Origin: Acidobacteriota bacterium
GTDB taxonomy: Bacteria; Acidobacteriota; Thermoanaerobaculia; Multivoradales; Multivoraceae
Assembly (NCBI GenBank): GCA_003388555.1
Contig: QQVD01000001.1
Coordinates: 1 to 64,000, forward strand
Direction of reading: 5' to 3'
Length of the DNA stretch: 64,000 nucleotides
A model generated the notes under the pieces. The model searched no databases. It saw only the letters and a program-made list of their open reading frames with translations, and was not told where the DNA came from. A program made the position numbers and the translations under genes. Below are positions 27,932 to 34,976 of this stretch, one piece after another. Positions within the stretch are counted from its first letter, which is position 1. Every line of letters starts with the position of its first letter.

Positions 27932-29110
27932 ATGGACATCTTTCGCGACTCGAACTTCAACTTCATGGGATGGGCCAAGGTGGGCCTGGTCATCTCGGTG
28001 ATCGCCTTCGTGGCCTCGATCGTGGCGTTGTTCGGTCTGGGCAAGCTCAACATCGGAATCGACTTCGCCGGCGGTACCGAGCTGGTCCTGCGCTTCGACG
28101 AGCTGCCGAGCCTCGAGGACGTCCGCTCGCTCGCCGCCGAGGTGAGCGGTGGCGAGCCCCTGGTGCAGCGTTTCGGGGCCGAGGAGGACCGTGAGATCCT
28201 GGTCAAGACGCCGCTCGTGGAGGGCAGCGAGGAAGGCCTGCGCGAGCGCCTCACCGCGCGCCTGGACGAGCGCTTCAACAGCGATCTGGCGGGGCGCTTC
28301 GACCTCAACCAGCGCGGCAGCGCGGCCCTGGCAAGCCTTCTCCTGGAGGCCGACCCCGACGGTCGCGGCGCGCTCGACGAGGAGATCTCCGACGAGGAGA
28401 GGCGGGTCGCGATGGCGGCCTACTACGAGCAGGTGGCCGAGGCGGTGGTCGCCGAGCGGCAGAGAGACGGCCTGCTGGAGAGCTGGAGCGAGCTCGACGC
28501 CGTCGAGGAGGTGACGCCGGCGGTGCGCCAGCTGCTCGAGAGTGAGACCGCTCTCGGCTCGTACGCGGTCTTGCGCACCGACAACGTCGGGCCCCAGATC
28601 GGCGCCGAGCTGCGGGCCAAGGGTCTCGCCGCGGTGTTCTTCTCGATGATCGGCATGCTGGTCTACATCTGGTTCCGGTTCGAGCTGCGCTTCGGCATCG
28701 GCGCTCTCGCCGCCACGGTGCACGACGTCGCCATCGCGCTCGGCGCCTACGCCCTGGCCGGGTACGAGTTCAACCTCACCACGGTCGCCGCCTTCCTCAC
28801 CGTCGTCGGCTACTCGGTGAACGACACCGTCGTCGTCTTCGACCGGGTGCGTGAGAACCTCCAGCAGTCGCGTGGCGGCGATCTGAAGGAGCTGATGAAC
28901 CGCAGCCTCAACCAGACGCTGTCGCGCACCATCCTGACCTCCGGCACCACCCTGTTGACGGTCACCGCGCTGTTCGTGCTCGGCGGCGAGGTGATCCGCG
29001 GCTTCTCCTACGTGCTGATGGTCGGCATCATCGTCGGCACCTACTCGTCGATCTTCGTCGCCGCGCCGATCGTGCTGATCTGGGACCGTTACTTCCCGCG
29101 CAAGGTCTGA
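27932..29110 (+). CDS. secF: Protein translocase subunit SecF
   Basis: This 392-aa partner of SecD has the N-terminal helix and GIDFAGGTELVLRF motif, then a longer than average periplasmic domain (residues ~55-215), and C-terminal helices with TVVGYSVNDTVVVFDRVREN. SecF is usually ~300-320 aa. The extra ~80 residues form an acidic, helical insert near residues 95-190. It lies 105 bp after secD. Confidence 0.95.
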   Translation: MDIFRDSNFNFMGWAKVGLVISVIAFVASIVALFGLGKLNIGIDFAGGTELVLRFDELPSLEDVRSLAAEVSGGEPLVQRFGAEEDREILVKTPLVEGSEEGLRERLTARLDERFNSDLAGRFDLNQRGSAALASLLLEADPDGRGALDEEISDEERRVAMAAYYEQVAEAVVAERQRDGLLESWSELDAVEEVTPAVRQLLESETALGSYAVLRTDNVGPQIGAELRAKGLAAVFFSMIGMLVYIWFRFELRFGIGALAATVHDVAIALGAYALAGYEFNLTTVAAFLTVVGYSVNDTVVVFDRVRENLQQSRGGDLKELMNRSLNQTLSRTILTSGTTLLTVTALFVLGGEVIRGFSYVLMVGIIVGTYSSIFVAAPIVLIWDRYFPRKV

Positions 29111-29270
29111 GGCCTCGCTCCGGGCCGGCGCCCCCGGCTGGTCTCGAGCTGGCGCTGGCGGCAGAGACGACGCCGAAGGCACCGCACTGCACGAGCGCCT
29201 CGCCGGACGGCGCTCGATCGCTTCTCGAAGCTCTGACCCAAAGCCGCGCACGGTGTTCGCGCCGACTCGG

Positions 29271-29299
29271 TTCCGCTCTCGCGGCGGGCCGAGTACAAT
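29271..29299 (+). promoter_or_regulatory. Possible promoter of rel
   Basis: TACAAT (29294-29299) matches the -10 consensus at five of six positions. The -35 at 17-nt spacing (TTCCGC, 29271-29276) is poor. The start codon follows about 22-52 nt later. Confidence 0.4.
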
Positions 29300-29320
29300 G
29301 CTCGTTTCCTCTTGCCTTGA

Positions 29321-31582
29321 TTGAGGTTACGAGCATCCGCGAGCGCCTCCGTGAACGCCAAGACGACCAGTCGAAGCGGCGAACCGCCCGCCCTTCCGCC
29401 AGACATCTCCACCCTCGATGAAGTGGTGCGTCGACTCGAGTACCACGGTCGCGAGGTCGACGGGCCGTGGCTGGGAGAGATCTACGGGTATGCCCGTGAG
29501 CAGCACGGGACGCAGACCAGGCGCTCGGGCGAGCCCTACATCACCCACCCGCTCGCGGTCGCCTACCTGCTGGCGGACCTCAAGTTCGACCAGACCTGCG
29601 TTGCGGTGGCACTGCTGCACGACGTGCTCGAGGACACCGGGGTGTCGAAACAGGGGCTGGCCGATCGCTTCGGCACCGAGATCGCCGAGCTCGTCGACGG
29701 GGTGTCGAAGATCGGCCGTCACGAGTACGTGCGCCGGGACGACGCCCAGGCCGAGACCTTCCGCAAGCTGATCCTGGCCTCGGCCCGCGACCTGCGCGTG
29801 ATCATGGTCAAGCTGGTCGATCGCTGGCACAACATGCTGACGCTCTCGGCGATGCGCAAGGAGTCGCAGCGACGGATCTCGCGCGAGACGCTGGAGATCT
29901 ACTCGCCGATCGCCCACCGCCTCGGCATCTCGCGGGTCAAGAGAGAGCTCGAGGATCTCGCGTTCTACCACCTCTACCCGCACCAGTTCGACGAGCTGCA
30001 GGCCAAGGTGAGCGAGAAGATCGAGGCCGGCAAGCAGGCTCGCGACGTCATCTCGGTGGAGCTCGGCAAGGCGCTCGAGGGAGCCGACCTCGACGGCGAG
30101 ATCTCCCACCGCATCAAGGGCTACTACTCGATCTACCAGAAGCTGCGTCGCCAGGGCGTCGACATCTCCGAGCTCTACGACTACCTGGCCTTCCGGATCA
30201 TCGTGCCCGAGGTGCGTGACTGCTACGCGGTGCTGGGTGCGGTGCATCAGAGCTGGAGGCCGATCCCGGGCAAGTTCAAGGACTACATCGCAGTCCCCAA
30301 GCCGAACCTCTACCAGTCTCTGCACACCACGGTGGTCGGCGAGCACGGCGAGCCGTTCGAGGTGCAGATCCGCACCCGCGAGATGGACGCGGTGGCGGAG
30401 GAGGGGATCGCCGCCCACTGGCGCTACAAGGAGGGACGGCTGGAGGCCACCTCGACCGACGCCGGGATCGTCTGGCTGCGCCAGCTGCTCGAGTGGCAGC
30501 AGGACGTCTCCGATCCTCGTGCCTTCCTGCAGACGCTGAAGATCGACCTCTATCCCGAGGAGGTGTACGTCTTCACCCCGAAGGGCGAGATCCTGTCGTT
30601 CCCGCGAGGCGCCACCCCTCTCGACTTCGCCTACCGGGTGCACACCGAGCTCGGCCACCACTGCTCGGGGGCACGGGTCAGCGGCCGCCTGGTGCCGCTG
30701 CGCACGCCGCTGCAGAGCGGCGACATCGTCGAGATCCTCACCAACCCGAATCGTCGCCCGTCCCGCGACTGGCTGAAGATCGTCGCCACCCCTCGCGCCA
30801 AGAGCAAGATCCGCCACTGGCTGAACACCCAGCAGAAGGAGCGCGCGATCGAGATCGGGCGCACCCTGATCGAGAAGGAGCTGCGGCGCTACAAGCAGAG
30901 CCTGCGGCGGGTGTCGGAGACTCCCGAGTTCGGCCAGCTGCTCGAGTCGGAGGGGCTCGATGGCGAGGACGAGCTGCTGGCGAGGGTCGGTTTCGGCAAG
31001 CTCGGCGTGCAGCACGTCGCTCAACGTCTTCTCACCGAGCAGCAGCTCGAGCGCGAAAGCCGGCCCAGCCGCATCCGCAAGGTCGTCGACCGGCTGCTGC
31101 CGGGCAACGACGACTCTGTGGTGGTGCGTGGCCAGGGCGACCTGCTGGCCTACCTCGCCAAGTGCTGCAGCCCGCTGCCGGGCGACGAGATCATCGGCTA
31201 CGTGACCCGGGGCCGGGGCGTCTCGGTGCACGCCGCCGAGTGCCCGAACGTGCGCAACCTCCTCTACCACCCGGAGCGCGAGATCGAGGTCGCGTGGGCG
31301 CGCAAGGACGAAGGCATGTACGAGATCGGCCTGATCATCGAGTGCGCGGACACCCCCGGCATGCTGGCGCGACTGACCGAGGCGATCTCGAAGAACGAAG
31401 GCAATATCCGCCAGTTCGAGGCGACCACTTCCGAGACCGGCCGGGCGGAGATCGCGATGCGGGTCGAGGTGCACAACCGCCGCCACCTGGAGCGGGTGCA
31501 GCGCAGCCTCGCGGGCCTGCGCGGCGTGCACGACGTCCGACGCCGGATGGAAGGTGGCGGTGAGAGGGAGCACGCCTCGTGA
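29321..31582 (+). CDS. rel: Bifunctional (p)ppGpp synthetase/hydrolase Rel
   Basis: Rel makes and degrades the stringent-response alarmone. The 753-aa protein has all long-RSH domains. The HD hydrolase keeps LLHDVLEDT, so it is probably active. The synthetase has FKDYIAVPKPNLYQSLHT (the RxKD-type motif of bifunctional enzymes, not the ExDD of RelA) and GIAAHWRYKEG. The TGS domain starts at VYVFTPKGEI. A cysteine-containing CCSPLPGDEI zinc-finger/RIS region and a C-terminal ACT domain follow. Start is TTG 29321, with GTG 29351 as an alternative; neither has a strong Shine-Dalgarno. Confidence 0.94.
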   Translation: MRLRASASASVNAKTTSRSGEPPALPPDISTLDEVVRRLEYHGREVDGPWLGEIYGYAREQHGTQTRRSGEPYITHPLAVAYLLADLKFDQTCVAVALLHDVLEDTGVSKQGLADRFGTEIAELVDGVSKIGRHEYVRRDDAQAETFRKLILASARDLRVIMVKLVDRWHNMLTLSAMRKESQRRISRETLEIYSPIAHRLGISRVKRELEDLAFYHLYPHQFDELQAKVSEKIEAGKQARDVISVELGKALEGADLDGEISHRIKGYYSIYQKLRRQGVDISELYDYLAFRIIVPEVRDCYAVLGAVHQSWRPIPGKFKDYIAVPKPNLYQSLHTTVVGEHGEPFEVQIRTREMDAVAEEGIAAHWRYKEGRLEATSTDAGIVWLRQLLEWQQDVSDPRAFLQTLKIDLYPEEVYVFTPKGEILSFPRGATPLDFAYRVHTELGHHCSGARVSGRLVPLRTPLQSGDIVEILTNPNRRPSRDWLKIVATPRAKSKIRHWLNTQQKERAIEIGRTLIEKELRRYKQSLRRVSETPEFGQLLESEGLDGEDELLARVGFGKLGVQHVAQRLLTEQQLERESRPSRIRKVVDRLLPGNDDSVVVRGQGDLLAYLAKCCSPLPGDEIIGYVTRGRGVSVHAAECPNVRNLLYHPEREIEVAWARKDEGMYEIGLIIECADTPGMLARLTEAISKNEGNIRQFEATTSETGRAEIAMRVEVHNRRHLERVQRSLAGLRGVHDVRRRMEGGGEREHAS

Positions 31583-31924
31583 GCGGGATCTGGGGCCCTT
31601 CGAGGCTCGGCAGCGGAGGCTCGCCATCCGGCTCCTCGGCAGCGGTGACGGAGGCGAGCGTCGCCGGTCGGATCGCGGCCTGGCGCCAGGCGGTGCCGGG
31701 TCGACTCCCAGCCGGCGTTGGAGGGTGGCTCGCAGACAGCTCCCGGCGGGTGCTGGGGTATCCGGCCGCCGCGCCCGCCCTCGTCGGCAGAACTCCTTTG
31801 CTATCAGTGACTACGAAATCATTCGTGTCTTGACATAAGCTCAGAGCGATTGCTAGCCTGACTCAGCTTCCAGCCCAAGCTCGGATTTCGCGTGTGACCA
31901 TGGACCGTCCAGGAGCATCTTGAC
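31583..31924. other. Intergenic region, 342 bp, upstream of the pil operon
   Basis: A small open frame (31579-31833) overlapping the rel stop has no ribosome binding site and no recognisable content, so I do not call it. The right-hand part is AT-richer than its surroundings and carries the pilM promoter. Confidence 0.6.
31830..31859 (+). promoter_or_regulatory. Sigma-70-type promoter of the pilMNOPQ operon
   Basis: A perfect TTGACA (31830-31835), an 18-nt spacer and TAGCCT (31854-31859) lie 65 nt before the pilM start. The local drop in GC content supports it. The same spacing is seen upstream of the FYDLN-acid gene. Confidence 0.6.
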
Positions 31925-32983
31925 GTGGGTTTGTTCTCTCGCTCGAAAGGCGTCGTCGGCCTCGACGTAGGCAGCTTCGCCGTCAAGCTGGTCGAGCTCA
32001 AGGAGCGCAAGGGCGGCGAGTACCAGCTGCAGCGCCTGGGGATCGAGCCGCTGTCGCCAGAGGCCATCGTCGACGGTTCGATCATGGACTCGTCGCTGGT
32101 CGTCGACGCGATCCAGAAGCTGGGTGAGGAGACGGCGGTCAAGAACGCCAACTTCGCCACCTCGCTCTCGGGTCACTCGGTGATCATCAAGAAGATCGAC
32201 CTGCCGGCGATGGCTCCGGAGGAGCTCGCGGAGTCGATCCAGTGGGAGGCGGAGCAGTACATCCCCTTCGACATCAACGACGTGAAGCTCGACTACGTCT
32301 TGCTCGACGAGCAGGCGCAGGCGGACCAGATGGAGGTGCTGCTGGTCGCCGTGAAGCGCGACAAGGTGAACGACTACGTGTCGGTGATCCAGCAGGCCGG
32401 TCGCGCCGCGGCGCTGGTCGACATCGACTCCTTCGCGGTGCAGAACTGCTACGAGGCGAACTACGACATCGACCCGATGAAGGTGCTGGCGCTGGTCAAC
32501 ATGGGCTCGTCGGTGACCAACATCAACATCCTGGCTCGCGGATCGACGGTCTTCTGGCGCGACATCTCCTTTGGTGGCAACCAGTTCACGGAGGCGTTGC
32601 AGCGTGAATTCAACCTCTCCTTCGAGCAGGCCGAGAGCCTCAAGCGCGGCGAGTCCGTCGATCGGTACTCCGCCGCCGACGCGCGCAGCGTGCTCGACAC
32701 GGTGTCCGGCGAGATGGCCGCGGAGATCCAGAAGACGTTCGACTTCTTCGGCGCCACCTCGTCGGAGGGTGCCGTCGACGAGTTGATCGTCTCCGGCGGT
32801 TGCGCCCTGACTCCCAACCTGGTCGACGCCTTGAAGGACCGCTTCGGGCTGCCGACCGAACTGATGAATCCGTTCCGTCGCATCCAGATCAAGGAATCGG
32901 ACTTCGACATCGCCTGGATCCAGTCGGTGGCTCCGATGCTGGCCGTCTCGGTCGGCCTGGCGATTCGCAGGATCGGCGACTAA
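31925..32983 (+). CDS. pilM: Type IV pilus assembly ATPase-fold protein PilM
   Basis: PilM is the actin-like cytoplasmic part of the pilus alignment complex and binds the PilN N terminus. The 352-aa protein has GLDVGSFAVKLVEL (phosphate-1 loop), QYIPFDINDVKLDY, LVNMGSSVTNINIL and VSGGCALTPNL. The GTG start at 31925 has AGGAG nine nucleotides upstream. First gene of pilMNOPQ. Confidence 0.96.
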   Translation: MGLFSRSKGVVGLDVGSFAVKLVELKERKGGEYQLQRLGIEPLSPEAIVDGSIMDSSLVVDAIQKLGEETAVKNANFATSLSGHSVIIKKIDLPAMAPEELAESIQWEAEQYIPFDINDVKLDYVLLDEQAQADQMEVLLVAVKRDKVNDYVSVIQQAGRAAALVDIDSFAVQNCYEANYDIDPMKVLALVNMGSSVTNINILARGSTVFWRDISFGGNQFTEALQREFNLSFEQAESLKRGESVDRYSAADARSVLDTVSGEMAAEIQKTFDFFGATSSEGAVDELIVSGGCALTPNLVDALKDRFGLPTELMNPFRRIQIKESDFDIAWIQSVAPMLAVSVGLAIRRIGD

Positions 32984-33002
32984 ACGACGCAGGGCCCCTC
33001 AG

Positions 33003-33623
33003 ATGATTCGCATCAATCTCGTCGCGGAAGGTCGCAAGCCGGTCGTCGCTCGCCAGCGCGAAGCCGGTGGCGGGCTCCTCGACTTCGCCGGCGAGAACAT
33101 CGCGGTCTACACGCTGGTCGCGGGCTTCCTGGTCTTCGCAGTGGTGTTCGGCGTCTGGTTCTGGCGCCTGAACGGCACCATCAACAGCAAGCAGGCCGAA
33201 ATCCGGGTCAAGGAGAAGCGCGTCGAGGAGCTGCGCGAGATCATCGATCGCGTCGAGGCCTTCGAGCGTCAGCAGGCGTTGCTCGAGCAGAAGATCGCTG
33301 TGATCACCGATCTCAAGAACAGCCAGCGCGGGCCGGTGGAGATCATGGACGAGGTCTCCAAGGCCCTGCCCGAGCTGCTCTGGCTCGATCGACTCGAACA
33401 GAGCGGTGACCTGATCAAGCTGACCGGCCGCGCCTTCAACCTGAGCGCCATCTCGACCTTCATCGAGAACCTCGACCAGGTTCCGGTGTTCCAGGAGCCG
33501 GTGCTGCGGGATTCGAACAAGTCGCGAGAGGACGTCTGGAACTTCCAGATCGAGTTCCAGAAGCTCACCTTGTCGCCCGAAGAGGCGGCCGGCGGCAGCG
33601 CCGGTGACGATCTGGCCAGCTAG
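33003..33623 (+). CDS. pilN: Type IV pilus inner-membrane protein PilN
   Basis: This 206-aa protein opens with MIRINLVAEGRKP, the PilM-binding signature, then a transmembrane helix (residues ~35-55), a coiled coil (~60-105) and a periplasmic ferredoxin-like fold. The linker between MIRINL and the membrane helix is longer than in Pseudomonas. It lies 19 bp after pilM. Confidence 0.93.
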   Translation: MIRINLVAEGRKPVVARQREAGGGLLDFAGENIAVYTLVAGFLVFAVVFGVWFWRLNGTINSKQAEIRVKEKRVEELREIIDRVEAFERQQALLEQKIAVITDLKNSQRGPVEIMDEVSKALPELLWLDRLEQSGDLIKLTGRAFNLSAISTFIENLDQVPVFQEPVLRDSNKSREDVWNFQIEFQKLTLSPEEAAGGSAGDDLAS

Positions 33624-33643
33624 CGGCGAGGCGGAGAACGTTC

Positions 33644-34261
33644 ATGGAAACAGGTCTAGAAGGACGGCCCTGGTACTTCGGTCTCGCGATCGGGGTGGCG
33701 CTCGGCGCAGTGGCCCTCTACGCCGGCTACTCGTTGCGGCTGAAAGACATGCAGGCGCGGATCGCGCGCCAGGACCAGGAGATCGTCGAGCTCGACGACC
33801 AGATCCGCCGCGGCGAGGCGGCCAAGGCGCAGCTGCCGCAGTTCGAAGAGCGAGTCGCCAACCTCGAGCTCGAGCTGCAGAAGCTGATCCAGATCCTCCC
33901 CAACCGGCGCAACGTGCACGACCTGCTGCGCCAGTTCCGTGCGCTCGCCGAGCGCGAGGACTTCAACCTCACCAAGGTCACGCCGGGCAACGAGGTTCCG
34001 CGCGACTACTTCAACGAGTGGCCGATCCAGCTGGCGCTCGAGGGCACGTACCACAACCTGGCCAGCTTCTTCGACCGCATGTCGCGCTTCCCGCGCATCA
34101 TGAACGTCGACGACCTGCGCATGAACTCGCTGCGCAGCCCGACTCCCAACCGCTCCCTCAGCGCCACCTTCACCGCCAAGACCTTCGTCTACATCGACGA
34201 TGAAGAAGGGGCGGCGGAGGAGGAAGGCGCTGCGGCGCCCGCCAGGGGAGGCCGGCGATGA
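33644..34261 (+). CDS. pilO: Type IV pilus inner-membrane protein PilO
   Basis: This 205-aa protein has one membrane helix (residues ~10-30), a coiled coil (~35-90, with ELELQKLIQILPNRR), and the PilO ferredoxin-like domain (EGTYHNLASFFDRMSRFPRI). It pairs with PilN and contacts PilP. The stop overlaps pilP by 4 nt (ATGA). A Glu/Ala-rich tail follows the fold. Confidence 0.94.
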   Translation: METGLEGRPWYFGLAIGVALGAVALYAGYSLRLKDMQARIARQDQEIVELDDQIRRGEAAKAQLPQFEERVANLELELQKLIQILPNRRNVHDLLRQFRALAEREDFNLTKVTPGNEVPRDYFNEWPIQLALEGTYHNLASFFDRMSRFPRIMNVDDLRMNSLRSPTPNRSLSATFTAKTFVYIDDEEGAAEEEGAAAPARGGRR

Positions 34262-34944
34262 ACCGGCACCGTGACGTCGCCTCGACGGGTGCGGAGCGTC
34301 GGCGCTACGACTCTGCGCTGGGCGGCCTGTTCGTGATCGTCCTGCTGGCTTCGCTGCTCGCTGCGCCCACGTTGGCGCAGCCCGCCGGCGACCCCCAGCC
34401 GGTGGCCCCTCCGGTCGGCGACGCCGAGGATGATGCCGAGACGGACGCCGCCGGCGAGGATCTCGACTCCCTGCTGGCGGACGACACCTCCGGCGTCGGG
34501 AGTCCGATCGGTGACGACCTCGGCGCCGACGAGGGCGATCTGTCGCTCATCGAGGATCTGCTGGCCGAGGGCGAGGATGCCCTGCAGACGTCTTACGTCT
34601 ACGACGGCGGCGGACGTCGCGATCCCTTCCGCTCCCTGCTCGTCGTGGCCGACCGGGCGGAGGGTCCCGCGGGACCGCGGCCGGAAGGCATTCCCGGTCT
34701 GCTGATCGACGAGGTCACGCTGACCGGTGTGTGGATCACCGGCGACGGGCCGGTGGCCCAGGTCCAGTCCGCCGATCAGGCGGTGTCCTACCTCCTGCGA
34801 GAGGGTGACCGCCTGTTCGACGGCGACGTGATCTCGATCACCCACTCCCGCGAGGACGGCGGTGAGATCCGTTTCCGGCAGATCGTCGACGATCCGACGG
34901 CGCCCAAGCCGTTCCGTGATGTTGTCAGGAAGCTCGAACCGTAG
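34258..34944 (+). CDS. pilP: Type IV pilus assembly protein PilP, apparently not a lipoprotein
   Basis: PilP links PilNO to the secretin. The 228-aa protein has a hydrophobic N-terminal segment (residues ~20-42) ending in LLAAPTLAQPAG, with no lipobox Cys. This contrasts with the Pseudomonas lipoprotein, so it is either a cleaved periplasmic protein or an anchored one. An acidic linker (~45-110) is followed by RRDPFRSLL and the PilP homology-region beta sandwich (VTLTGVW, AQVQSADQAVSYLLREGDRL). Confidence 0.88.
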   Translation: MNRHRDVASTGAERRRYDSALGGLFVIVLLASLLAAPTLAQPAGDPQPVAPPVGDAEDDAETDAAGEDLDSLLADDTSGVGSPIGDDLGADEGDLSLIEDLLAEGEDALQTSYVYDGGGRRDPFRSLLVVADRAEGPAGPRPEGIPGLLIDEVTLTGVWITGDGPVAQVQSADQAVSYLLREGDRLFDGDVISITHSREDGGEIRFRQIVDDPTAPKPFRDVVRKLEP

Positions 34945-34976
34945 CCGTCGCTGGCTACGGAGTTGGCGAGGGTCAT

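Noticed and set aside
31579-31833. 84-codon frame overlapping the rel stop
   Set aside because: No ribosome binding site beyond a chance GTGA overlap, low-complexity product, and it runs up to the pilM promoter.
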